Below, piece by piece: positions 33,161 to 41,955 of a stretch of DNA of 64,000 bases (position 1 is the first letter of the stretch; every line of letters starts with the position of its first letter). A model generated the notes under the pieces. That model was not told the origin of the DNA. It ran no database searches and worked only from the letters and a program-made list of their open reading frames with translations. The DNA is from Phycisphaerales bacterium (lineage in GTDB: Bacteria; Planctomycetota; Phycisphaerae; Phycisphaerales; UBA1924), in contig JADLCM010000007.1 of assembly GCA_020847175.1 (NCBI GenBank), positions 1 to 64,000 on the forward strand, read 5' to 3'. Both the position numbers and the translations under genes were made by a program.

Positions 33161-36100
33161 TCAGCCGATGTCGACCGAAGTTCCCAGCGGCGTGCCCAGG
33201 CTTCCGAAGCCGCCGGGGAAGAAGCCGTCGAAGTGCCCCATGTACGCCACGATCGGCGTGGCGGCCTTGACTGTAATGCCGTAGAAGGTCTTCTGGTTGC
33301 GCCGCGCCCCGGTGACGAAATCGTGGATGTTGTATTCCTGCACGCTGCGGGCATCGATCGTGCGCCGGAAGGTCTCCTGGCCCAGCCCGCCGTCGAAGAG
33401 CATGGTGATCTCCACCACGACCTCGCTCTGCGCGGGGTTGAAAAGGCGCAGGTACTCAACGACCGTGCCGTCCTTCTTCGGGCGGAAGCCTTCGCCGAAG
33501 CCCCACAGCGTGTAGGCCTTGTCGGAGAACGACGAACCGAACTCATCGCCGAAGACGTGCGTGGGCAGGCTGAGCGAAATCGGCACGTCGCTCTCGAAGA
33601 ACACGCTGTAAGGCTGGCCGACCGGGAAATTGGGCAGGTCGATCACGCTCAGGCTGCCGCGCGTCCGAGCCGGCACCGTGAGGTTGGTGCGGTATGACGT
33701 GCCGTTCTGGAAGAGGAACGAGAAGAGCACCGTCGCGGCGGAGGAGTTGGCGTTGAGCACGCCCACGACCTCTTCGGTGGCGTTGAGGCCGATCTGCCCC
33801 TCGGGCGTCGCACCTTCGGTGGCGCCGAGGCCCGGCGTGCCGGCGAGGCCGTAGGCCGTGCCGCCGCCCCGGTCATAGTGGCTGAGCACCGCGACGATGT
33901 CGCCCTGGGCGACCACGCTGACGCCGTAGACGCCGGCCGGAAGGCCGACGCTGTTGCCATCTTCGTCGGTGACGGTGACATTCTTGATGTCGATGCCGCC
34001 GCGCCGGAAGGCGCCGAGGTTCTGTGTCAGGCTGTACACCCCGGTGCCATCCGCCGAGTAGAAGGTGGTGGTGACCTTGACCGTGTGGTCCTCGGTGTTC
34101 ATGTAGAGGACGTAATCGCGCGTGGCGTTGCCCTTGGTGACGCCCGCGAACGTCCACTCCGAGCTCACGCGGTTGGTGAAGCTCTCGCCGAGGGCGGCCC
34201 GCCCGTCGGCGAGCTGGAAGAGGTCGTAGTGGCTGAAGTTCGCCGCCACCGGCAGGCTTGAACGGATCTCGACGGCGTAGGGGGTGCGGGCGCGGACGGA
34301 CTGCGTGCCGGCCGCGAAGAGTTCGGGGTTGGTGAGCGTGACGCCGCCGCGCGAGTTGGGCTGGACGGTGAAGTCCTTGATCACCTCGTCGCGGGCGCCG
34401 GTCTCGTAGCGCACGATCACGACGACGCGGGCCGCCTGGCTGTTGGGGTTGAGAATCGGCACGAACGTCGAGGTCTTGCTGTTGGCGAAGCCCTCGGGGT
34501 AGTAGAGGCGATAGGGCAGCGTCGGGGCCGTGGTGTTGGGGTCGCCCGCGTCGACCAGCAGCGTTTCCACCGCCGACGCCGTGGGCGACGCCGAGAGGTG
34601 CCCGGCGCCCGTGCCGTCATTCACCTGGTCGTACAGGTCCTGCACCTCGGAGGGCGCATCACCGAAGAAGACGAAATAGCGCATCGTGGTCGAGGCGCCC
34701 GCGTTGATCGATCCGAGGTTGTACGCCAGCGCCATCACCTGGTCCGAAGCCGTCCCGTTGGGATCAACCGCCCCGATCGCGAGAATCTGCGACGGGTCAC
34801 GGATCTCGCGCGACGGGCTGAAGAACGTCGCCGTGGCGCGGGTGTCGCTCTCCGGCGCCGCGAGGCCGATGGTCAGCCCCTGCGGGAAGAGGTTGTTGCT
34901 GAAGCTCGCCGTCAGCAACCGACCCTCGGCGTCATTGACCGTGTTCGCCGTGGTGTTCTGGAGGAAGTTCAGCCCCTGCTGCGGATTGAAGGCCTCCATC
35001 CACGACACGTTGGAGATCAGGCCCGTCGTGGTGTTGGTCAGCGTCACATCGATGGCGACGAACTGGCCGTCAATCGAGAAGTTGGTGGCCCGCTCGACCC
35101 GCATGCCGCGGAACGTGCCGGCGGCGACGATGCGCCGGTTGAGGGCGTCCGACTGATCGGTGAGCGAGACCGGCAGGGTATCGCCCCCGCCGCTGCCGTC
35201 ATTGCGGAAGTTGAACCCGCCGGCCGAAGCGCCGAAGAAATGGGTCGCGATGCCGCTGTCAGCCTGGAAGAGGAACTCGGCGCCGTTATAGCGGAGCCCG
35301 CGCCGGTCCAGGCCGCTCCCGGTGACAAACGTGCCGTCGGCGCTGGCGCCCGCGGTGAGGTCGTCGCCGTCCAGGGCGCGCTCGGTGTCGCTGACGCCCG
35401 CGGTGATCGCGACGCTCAGGGTGTAGTTGCCGGTGGTGAGGGCCACGACTCCGCTTGGCGTCACCTTGGGGTCATACGCGGTGTTGCTGGCCTCGCTCAC
35501 GCCGAGGTAGTACGTCCCGCCCCGGGCGAACACGAAGTTCGTGATCGATGCGTTCTTGCTGCCCTCCGGGCTGGAGAGGATCAACTGGCTGCCGTTCTCA
35601 TCAAAAAGCCGCAGCGCCGCGTTGAGCGCGCTGCTCGAACTCACGCTCGTGCCCAGCGTGGCCCCTTCGCTCACCACGAGGCGGTAGAGGTCGCGGTCGA
35701 GGTTGCCGAAGCCGCCGTCGCCGATGAGCGCCTGCGCCTGCGCGGAGCCTGTGCCGCCCGTGACAAGGTCGCGGGCGGTGGCGAGCGTGTCGTTGCTCTC
35801 GAAGGGTCCGAAGATGTCGCTCTGCAGGGTGAAGTCCAGCGCCCACGAAATGAGTTCGCCGGTGTTGAGGGCGACCGTGTCCTGGATCAGCAGCGTCCAT
35901 GTGCCCGCAGCGCTCTGGCCGTCAATCGTGCTCAGGGCCTGGTCCGGGCGATACCCGCCGGCGCGGCTGAAGGGCGCCGTGCCCGCCGAGATGCCCAGCG
36001 TCGCCTCATCGTCGAAGAGCGTCGCGGTGAAGTCGTTGCCGTCGCCGCCGCGCTTGTCGCTGAGGATGATGGTCGTGCCCTGGGGGCTGATCAGGCTGAT

Positions 36101-38533
36101 CCGCAGGTCACCGTCGAAGGTGTGGCTGAGCGTGAGGCGCACGTTGACATCGCGGATGGCCCGCGCGTCAGACACCGTGAGCGACTTGGAGAGGGTGCCC
36201 TGCGTGCCCTGCGGCGGGATACGCTCGGGATCACTCGAAAAATCGTCGGAAACCGTCACGCGGTCGTCCTGCACCAGGTCCACCCGCAGCACGAGGTCGT
36301 ACACGCCCAGCGACTGGCTCTGCCCGCTGCCGGCGACGGCGGGGTTGTACGTCGCGTTGCCGAAGCCGCTGACGCCCACGTAGTAGAAGCCGCCCGTGGT
36401 CACGAAGAAGTCGATGAGCGAGTCGGAGCCGTTGAACTGGTCGTTGGACGCGATCTGGTTGCCCAGTGCATCGAAGAGTCGAAGGTACGAATCAAGCGTC
36501 GAGCCGCCGGCCCGGCTCTGGGCGTTCACCTGGGCCCGGATGAGCCCGCCGCGCGGGATGGAAACCTTGAAGAGGTCGACATCGAGGTTCCCGCGGAGCC
36601 CATCGCCGATGCGCAGGCCCGACAGCGTCGTGGTCCCGGTCGCCGTGAAGTTGATGGGTTCGGCATCCGAGAGGTCGTCGTTGGTTTCGAGGCCGCTGGT
36701 GGCGCTGGCGACGGTGAAGCCGTACGTCTCGTTCAGGCCCGAGGTCGAGTCGCCGTTGAGGAAGTTGCCGTCGGTGTCGATGAAGCCGCCCGGGAGAAGG
36801 GTCAGGCGATAGACACCCAGGGGCAGGCGCTGCTGGAGGAACGACGCGAGGTTGAAGTCGATGCGCACCGTGCGGGCGTCGAGCGCGGTCACGCCGCTCA
36901 CCGGCACGCTGAAGTCGTCGCCATTGCCGAAGGTGCCGTTGGCGCCCGCGCCCACGAGCGTGACGAACGCGGTGCCCAGCGCGCTGGGGTTGAGATCGCG
37001 GTTGAACGTGATGGTCGCGGTGCGGACCGGCTGGCCCTGGCTGTTCACCTGCCCGACCACCGGGCCCGGATCGATGCTGGTGACCACCGGGCCGTCGAGC
37101 CCGATGATGCGCAGCGCCTCGGCGATGTCGAGGCGGCCGCCCGACTGCACCTTGTTCTGGAGCGTCGGCAGCGGCTTTGCGGAGGCGATGAGCACCTGGC
37201 GCAACTCCTCGCCCGAAGCCTGCGGGCGCAGGCTCTTCATCAGCGCCACCGCCCCGGCGACCATCGGCGCGCTGAACGACGTGCCGCTCGCGTAGTTGTA
37301 CCCGTCGTCGATCGCGGTCGTGAGAATGTCCACGCCCGGGGCGCCCAGGTCCACGGTCTGCGCGCCGTAGTTGCTGAACGTCGCGAGGGCGTCGTTGTTG
37401 TCGGTCGCGGCCACCGAGATGAGGCCGGGGATGTCGTACGTCGAGGGGTACCGCGCCGTCTCGTCGTTGTCGCTGCCTTCGTTGCCGGCCGAGGCGACGA
37501 ACACGCCGCCCGAGTCGATGAACGCCTGGATCGCATCGCTCTCCGCGATGATGCCGTCGTTGAAGTCGTCGTAGAAGCCCGGGGCGAACGAGCCGTACGA
37601 GTTGTTGCTCGCGACGATATCCACCCCGCGCTCGCGCATCATCGTCAGGTAGTCGTGCGCGCCGATGATCGCCGCGGTCGAGAGCCCGCCGAACTGGTTC
37701 GCGATCTTCATCGGGATGATCAGCACGTTCCACGCGACGCCCGCGACGCCCAGGTTGTTGTTGCCCACGGCGCCGATCACGCCGGCAACCTGCGTGCCGT
37801 GCCCGTAGACGTCATCGGGGTTGTTGTCGAACTCGCCGAAGTCCCAGCCTGTCACGTCATCAACGAAGCCGTTCCCGTCGTCGTCGATGTTGTTTCCGGC
37901 GATCTCGCCCGGGTTGCGGAAGATGTTCGCCGCAAGGTCCGGGTGGTCGATCTGCACGCCCGTGTCGATCACCGCGACGATCGCGGACTGGCTGCCGAAG
38001 GTGAGGTCCCACGCGCCGGTGGTGTTCGAGTCGGCGTCAAGCGTCCCCCCCCCGGAGCCGGGGATCGTCTGCCCGATGTTCTCGTGCGCCCACTGCTGGC
38101 TGTAGAACGGGTCGTTCGGCACGCGATTCGTCTGCGAAACGCGGTTGGGCTCGAACCCGCGCAGCCAGTCCAGGCCGTTCACGAGCGAGCGGACCACACT
38201 CTCCTGCACCACGCCCGTCGCGCGGAGCAGAGCGTTCTTGCCTCGTGCCAGCGACTCGATCGAATCAATACTCAGGCCCAGCTGCCCGGCGAGGTAGGTC
38301 GCCGCGGCCTGCAGCCGGTCGGCGCTCAGGCGCTCGTCAAACGTCAGAACCCACTCGTTCCGCATCGCGGTCAGTTCGTGCCCGAACCAATCCACGCTCG
38401 CATAATCCTGCGCCGCCGGCCCCGCCGACCCCGAGAGCAGCATGCGCTGCTCGAGCGACTCCAGGCTCGCGACCCGGTCATCTGACCAGGCGCGGGGAGC
38501 GTTCGCAAAACGCCGATCGCGCATACGACCCAT
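33161..38533 (-). CDS. Giant LEPR-motif subtilisin-like (S8) serine protease
   Basis: A 1790-residue predicted surface or secreted protease. The N-terminus lacks a classical signal peptide but has the planctomycete LEPR-type motif SLEQRMLLSG (about 26-35). The S8 domain (about 180-450) has a full catalytic triad: Asp190 (AVIDTGVQIDHPD), His245 (YGHGTQVAG), Ser419 (GTSFSAP), with oxyanion Asn361 (SAGNEG). Then a Big-like stretch (about 470-600), pre-peptidase C-like repeats (LFDALGNQIASND; LFDENGSQLIL), a P/proprotein convertase domain (about 750-890; LSHTFDGDLRISLISPQGT), and a long beta-rich C-terminus. ATG 38533 is the first Met. A strong terminator follows. The role could be in extracellular nutrient breakdown or envelope processing, by architecture only. 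Confidence 0.93.
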   Translation of the reverse strand: MGRMRDRRFANAPRAWSDDRVASLESLEQRMLLSGSAGPAAQDYASVDWFGHELTAMRNEWVLTFDERLSADRLQAAATYLAGQLGLSIDSIESLARGKNALLRATGVVQESVVRSLVNGLDWLRGFEPNRVSQTNRVPNDPFYSQQWAHENIGQTIPGSGGGTLDADSNTTGAWDLTFGSQSAIVAVIDTGVQIDHPDLAANIFRNPGEIAGNNIDDDGNGFVDDVTGWDFGEFDNNPDDVYGHGTQVAGVIGAVGNNNLGVAGVAWNVLIIPMKIANQFGGLSTAAIIGAHDYLTMMRERGVDIVASNNSYGSFAPGFYDDFNDGIIAESDAIQAFIDSGGVFVASAGNEGSDNDETARYPSTYDIPGLISVAATDNNDALATFSNYGAQTVDLGAPGVDILTTAIDDGYNYASGTSFSAPMVAGAVALMKSLRPQASGEELRQVLIASAKPLPTLQNKVQSGGRLDIAEALRIIGLDGPVVTSIDPGPVVGQVNSQGQPVRTATITFNRDLNPSALGTAFVTLVGAGANGTFGNGDDFSVPVSGVTALDARTVRIDFNLASFLQQRLPLGVYRLTLLPGGFIDTDGNFLNGDSTSGLNETYGFTVASATSGLETNDDLSDAEPINFTATGTTTLSGLRIGDGLRGNLDVDLFKVSIPRGGLIRAQVNAQSRAGGSTLDSYLRLFDALGNQIASNDQFNGSDSLIDFFVTTGGFYYVGVSGFGNATYNPAVAGSGQSQSLGVYDLVLRVDLVQDDRVTVSDDFSSDPERIPPQGTQGTLSKSLTVSDARAIRDVNVRLTLSHTFDGDLRISLISPQGTTIILSDKRGGDGNDFTATLFDDEATLGISAGTAPFSRAGGYRPDQALSTIDGQSAAGTWTLLIQDTVALNTGELISWALDFTLQSDIFGPFESNDTLATARDLVTGGTGSAQAQALIGDGGFGNLDRDLYRLVVSEGATLGTSVSSSSALNAALRLFDENGSQLILSSPEGSKNASITNFVFARGGTYYLGVSEASNTAYDPKVTPSGVVALTTGNYTLSVAITAGVSDTERALDGDDLTAGASADGTFVTGSGLDRRGLRYNGAEFLFQADSGIATHFFGASAGGFNFRNDGSGGGDTLPVSLTDQSDALNRRIVAAGTFRGMRVERATNFSIDGQFVAIDVTLTNTTTGLISNVSWMEAFNPQQGLNFLQNTTANTVNDAEGRLLTASFSNNLFPQGLTIGLAAPESDTRATATFFSPSREIRDPSQILAIGAVDPNGTASDQVMALAYNLGSINAGASTTMRYFVFFGDAPSEVQDLYDQVNDGTGAGHLSASPTASAVETLLVDAGDPNTTAPTLPYRLYYPEGFANSKTSTFVPILNPNSQAARVVVIVRYETGARDEVIKDFTVQPNSRGGVTLTNPELFAAGTQSVRARTPYAVEIRSSLPVAANFSHYDLFQLADGRAALGESFTNRVSSEWTFAGVTKGNATRDYVLYMNTEDHTVKVTTTFYSADGTGVYSLTQNLGAFRRGGIDIKNVTVTDEDGNSVGLPAGVYGVSVVAQGDIVAVLSHYDRGGGTAYGLAGTPGLGATEGATPEGQIGLNATEEVVGVLNANSSAATVLFSFLFQNGTSYRTNLTVPARTRGSLSVIDLPNFPVGQPYSVFFESDVPISLSLPTHVFGDEFGSSFSDKAYTLWGFGEGFRPKKDGTVVEYLRLFNPAQSEVVVEITMLFDGGLGQETFRRTIDARSVQEYNIHDFVTGARRNQKTFYGITVKAATPIVAYMGHFDGFFPGGFGSLGTPLGTSVDIG

Positions 38534-38735
38534 GACACTCTCCTACGCAGCACCCGCGTGCTTGCCGATGTGGATTGGGTTGCGGAGCCTCAAGATCCTG
38601 GCGGACCTCGTTTCCGGCGGCTCCGCGGCAGCACCCCTGGCGGGGCACGCCCGTCTCCGGTTCCAGTATATCCGATCCGCGCTCCCGCGCGGTTCCACCC
38701 TTCCCAAACCTCGCAAAGCCCCGGACCAAGGGGTC

Positions 38736-39476
38736 TCACCGGGTTCGCCAGAAGGCCCCCAGCATCCCCCGCTGCTCGTCCGTCCCGCACGAACCCAGGG
38801 AAATCTCCAGCCCGCGTTCACCATGCTCCGGGCGTCGTTCCAGTTCGCGGCAGAGCCGTCTCGTGGCTTGGACGCCCCACGCCGGCTTCCGTGCCACATC
38901 CTCAGCCCGCGCGATGGCCCGCGCCCTGCATTCAGCCGCCGATGCCGCCACGTCATGCACAAGTCCCTGGCGATACGCATCCTCCACGCTGCAAACACCC
39001 ACGCCCAGCATGAGTTCCCGAACCCCGCCCCCGGCCAAGCGCGTCCGGAGCGAAGGCGCCGAAACCCCGGGCGACAGCCCGAGGCGCGGCACAGGATACC
39101 CGAACTTCGCGCCCGCATGTGAATAGACCCAATCGCACCCCCCGAGCAGCGCGCACCCACCCGCGATCGCCCCGCCCACGACCGATGCGACCACCGGCAC
39201 GTCGATCCGATCCAGGGTGTCGATCGCCGTGGCGAGGGCTCGAAGCATCGACGCCAGCTCGGCCCCGGTCGGGTCCGCCGCCGCGGCGGCAAGATCGAAG
39301 CCCGCGCAAAACATCGGGCCTTCACCTTCTACGAGTACGCACCGACAGGTTTGCGCTAGCCGCTGTGCCTGAGCGGAGAACTCCCACAACATCCCGGGCG
39401 TCAAGGCGTTGCGCTTGTCCGGGCGACAGAGCGTGAGCACGCCCACGCCTCCTTCGTGCTCCACCCCCCGAATCAT
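38736..39476 (-). CDS. Enoyl-CoA hydratase/isomerase family protein
   Basis: A 246-residue crotonase-fold protein. CAGFDLAAAA and GGAIAGGCALLGGCDWV provide the oxyanion-hole segments. The first catalytic glutamate of hydratases (P-E in the FxxPE motif) is replaced: FGYPVP puts Val129 at that position. A glutamate corresponding to the second (RELML) is kept. It may therefore act as an isomerase or decarboxylase-type member or have a shifted mechanism. The start ATG overlaps the stop of the HMG-CoA lyase gene by four bases, so both work in one acyl-CoA pathway, possibly leucine or isoprenoid breakdown. Confidence 0.88.
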   Translation of the reverse strand: MIRGVEHEGGVGVLTLCRPDKRNALTPGMLWEFSAQAQRLAQTCRCVLVEGEGPMFCAGFDLAAAAADPTGAELASMLRALATAIDTLDRIDVPVVASVVGGAIAGGCALLGGCDWVYSHAGAKFGYPVPRLGLSPGVSAPSLRTRLAGGGVRELMLGVGVCSVEDAYRQGLVHDVAASAAECRARAIARAEDVARKPAWGVQATRRLCRELERRPEHGERGLEISLGSCGTDEQRGMLGAFWRTR

Positions 39477-40396
39477 GCTTCGCCTCCTCTGGCGGCACCC
39501 AGAATCTCTGTCGCCACGCGGGCCGCTTCGGCCAATGCAGGGCGGGTCGCGCCACAGGAGAAGCCGCTCTCGGTCACGATGTCAAAAAGGCGGAGCATGT
39601 CGATGTTGCCCGGCGCTCGCCTCCCCGGTGTGGAGGCAAACGGACAGCCGCCGAGGCCCCCGCTGCTTGCATCGAAACTGGTGACACCCAACCCGAGCGC
39701 TTCTCGCACGCACTCGCCGGCCCTTCCAAAAGTGTCGTGGAGATGGAGCGTGATCGTCCCGAGTCCGTTCCGGCCCATGATGTCCCCGACTGCGGCCAGC
39801 AGCAGCGTTATATCGCCGGGTTCCGCGGCCCCGATGGTGTCTCCAAGGTCGATCTCTGTCGCGCCGAGGTCGGATAGCGCTTGCCCGACCTGCGCGACGC
39901 GGCGCGGCTCCATCCGTCCTTCAAAGGGGCAGGCCACCGCGCAGGACACGTAACCCCGCACCTCAAGTCCGGCACGCCGCGCGCGGGCAATCACAGGACG
40001 AAACCGCGCCAACGTCTCCGCAATGGTCGCGTTCGTGTTCCTGCGGCTGAACGTCTCGCTCGCCGCGGTGAACACGGAGACCTTGCCGATTAGCCGAGCC
40101 CCGGCCCGGTCGTTGACGGCCAGCGCCGCGTCCAGCCCCTGCTCGTTGGGCACCAGGGCCGACAGCACCGGCCAATCGGGCCCGGCGCTGGGCGCGAGCA
40201 ACTCAAAGACCTCGCGTGCGTCGGCCAACTGCGGCACCCACCTGGGTGAGACGAAGCTCGAGACTTCAATCTCATCGACGCCTGTGTTCGCGAGGCTCCT
40301 GACCAGTCGCACCTTCTCGCGCGCAGGAATCGGCGAGGGCTCGTTCTGGAGGCCGTCGCGCGGCGCGACGTCTGTGAGGCGGACCCGGCTGGCCAT
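39473..40396 (-). CDS. mvaB: Hydroxymethylglutaryl-CoA lyase
   Basis: A 307-residue TIM-barrel lyase that splits HMG-CoA to acetoacetate and acetyl-CoA, last step of leucine breakdown. Catalytic Arg-Asp in LTDVAPRDGLQNEP, metal-binding TLHLHDTFG, the TEIDLGDTIG strand and the loop cysteine in GGLGGCPFAS are all present. The usual GGCPFAxGAxGN is changed to GGCPFASTPGRRAPGN, lengthening the loop by several residues. ATG 40396 is the start. It is coupled to the downstream crotonase-fold gene (ATGA) and diverges from tRNA-Leu. Confidence 0.93.
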   Translation of the reverse strand: MASRVRLTDVAPRDGLQNEPSPIPAREKVRLVRSLANTGVDEIEVSSFVSPRWVPQLADAREVFELLAPSAGPDWPVLSALVPNEQGLDAALAVNDRAGARLIGKVSVFTAASETFSRRNTNATIAETLARFRPVIARARRAGLEVRGYVSCAVACPFEGRMEPRRVAQVGQALSDLGATEIDLGDTIGAAEPGDITLLLAAVGDIMGRNGLGTITLHLHDTFGRAGECVREALGLGVTSFDASSGGLGGCPFASTPGRRAPGNIDMLRLFDIVTESGFSCGATRPALAEAARVATEILGAARGGEA

Positions 40397-40525
40397 TCCC
40401 GCATCCTATCCGATCATCGCAGCCCTTCTGTGGCGCCGAGGCGTTGGTCGTGGCCGGGGTGCGGGCCGCGCCCTGCTCCAACGCTTTGCCGAGCCCGCAT
40501 CGGGGGGCTACGCTACTCCGCTGCC

Positions 40526-40611
40526 GCGGACGTGGCGGAATTGGCAGACGCGCCAGATTCAGGTTCTGGTGGGATTAATACCCCGTGGAGGTTCGACTCC
40601 TCTCGTCCGCA
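40526..40611 (+). tRNA. tRNA-Leu(CAG)
   Basis: An 86-base cloverleaf. The acceptor stem GCGGACG pairs with CGTCCGC, discriminator A at 40611. The anticodon stem CCAGA/TCTGG encloses loop TTCAGGT, anticodon CAG at 40560-40562. A long variable arm (about 14 bases, GGGATTAATACCCCG) is typical of leucine tRNAs, and the T-arm reads GGAGGTTCGACTCCTC. CCA is not encoded. Confidence 0.95.
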
Positions 40612-40662
40612 TTTGCGAACCCGCCAGGGCTCGTTCCGTTTCATGCCTTCGAGGAATCGCCC

Positions 40663-40893
40663 GTGGACTCAAACAAGAAGAAACTCATTCTCGCGGGTTC
40701 GATCGCGGCGGTCGCCGTCGCGCTCCTTGCGTGGCATTTCCTCGGGGGCGGCGGCACCAGCAAGGCCGGATCCGTCATCGAGGGCTCCAAGAACCCACCC
40801 CCGAAAGAGGGGCAGGACGCAGCAAGCGAAGGCACCGGCGGCGGGCGCGGCATGAGCGGCCCCACCGGCCCCAGCACCTCAAAGGGCGGCTGA
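40663..40893 (+). CDS. Small single-pass membrane protein (hypothetical)
   Basis: A 76-residue protein starting at GTG 40663 (GAGGA seven bases upstream). Basic residues KKK precede a transmembrane helix LILAGSIAAVAVALLAWHFL (about 7-26), followed by a Gly/Ser/Pro/Lys-rich flexible tail. No family is recognised. It lies 52 bases after tRNA-Leu and 14 bases before the RNase HII-like gene, so it is probably transcribed with it. Small size and low-complexity tail make the function unclear. Confidence 0.65.
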   Translation: MDSNKKKLILAGSIAAVAVALLAWHFLGGGGTSKAGSVIEGSKNPPPKEGQDAASEGTGGGRGMSGPTGPSTSKGG

Positions 40894-40907
40894 GCCGAGG
40901 AGGCCGC

Positions 40908-41858
40908 GTGCCCCTCATCTATGTCGGCATCGACGAAGCAGGGTACGGCCCGATGCTTGGGCCGCTGTGTGTCGGTCTGGCGGTCTTCCGGGTCGAGGGC
41001 TGGGCTCCGGGGAACCCGCCCCCGGACTTGTGGGCGCTCCTGGCGAAGGCTGTAACAAGGGCCCCCGAGTCAGGGCGCCTCGCCATCAACGACTCCAAGA
41101 AACTCAAGATCCAGTCTGGTCCCAGGCACCCGCTCACACACCTCGAACGGGGCGTGCTTGCGATGCTGGGCACAGCCGGCGAGCCCGCGCCGGCAACCGA
41201 TGCCGACCTGCTGGCGCGGCTTCGCACGCGCTGGCCTTCGGCTCCCTGGTACGGGGGCCCGGCGCTCTCCCTCCCGCGTGCGGGAGGCGCTGATCGCGTG
41301 CGCCTGGACATCAACCTGCTTTCTCGCGCCCTCGACGATACGGGCGTCCGCGTCCTCGGCCTCGGCTGCGAGGTGATCGGCGAGGGCGAGTTCAACGAGA
41401 TTCTCCGGCTCGAGGGTTCCAAGGGGGCGACCACGCTCGCGGGCCTCGCTCGGCACCTTCGGCGCGTGCGCGACGAGCACGCCGGCGCGGACGTCCGCAT
41501 CGTCTGCGATCGTCTAGGCGGGCGCACCAGTTACGCCGAGGTGCTGCGGGCCGCGCTCGGCGTGTCCGAGGTCACCGTCATCGAGCAATCGGCGCGGGTG
41601 AGCAGGTACGACGCCGCCGGCCTCGGTGTGCTGTTCCAACCCGAGGCTGAACAGGCCCACCTGCCGGTGGCGCTCGCCTCGATGGTCGCCAAACTGCTGC
41701 GCGAACTCGCAATGGAGCGATTCAATCGGTCCTGGGCGGCCCGGATGCCGGAGCTCAAGCCCACCGCCGGGTACGTCACCGATGCGCGCCGGTGGCTGAG
41801 CGACGCGTCGGGTGTCATCGAGCCCGCCGAGCGCGAGGCGATGATCCGCCGGGCGTAG
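40908..41858 (+). CDS. Divergent RNase HII-like protein
   Basis: A 316-residue protein. The RNase HII hallmark IYVGIDEAGYGPMLGP (Asp9, Glu10) has Tyr where GRG is usual, then INDSKKL (about 61-66), and a later IVCDRLGGRTSYAE (Asp201), with the C-terminal LPVALASMVAKLLRELAMERFN in the position of SxxAKVxRD. About 90 residues separate SKKL from the second Asp, much longer than the E. coli enzyme. It likely cuts RNA in RNA-DNA hybrids; activity is inferred. GTG 40908 has GGAGG four bases upstream. A large antisense frame is a shadow. Confidence 0.8.
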   Translation: MPLIYVGIDEAGYGPMLGPLCVGLAVFRVEGWAPGNPPPDLWALLAKAVTRAPESGRLAINDSKKLKIQSGPRHPLTHLERGVLAMLGTAGEPAPATDADLLARLRTRWPSAPWYGGPALSLPRAGGADRVRLDINLLSRALDDTGVRVLGLGCEVIGEGEFNEILRLEGSKGATTLAGLARHLRRVRDEHAGADVRIVCDRLGGRTSYAEVLRAALGVSEVTVIEQSARVSRYDAAGLGVLFQPEAEQAHLPVALASMVAKLLRELAMERFNRSWAARMPELKPTAGYVTDARRWLSDASGVIEPAEREAMIRRA

Positions 41859-41955
41859 CCGCTCGCGATGCCCCGACCCGCCGCGCCTCGCCTGTTCACG
41901 TTTCCTTGGCCCGGGTATGCTCGCGATCCGACTTTCGGCAGGCAGGAGGAACCCG

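Noticed and set aside
34598..38485. 1295-residue rightward open frame opposite the S8 protease
   Set aside because: It is the complement of the protease frame. High GC at third positions makes such frames stay open; the translation is Arg/Val/Glu/Ala-rich with no motif, whereas the leftward frame has a full catalytic triad and a terminator.
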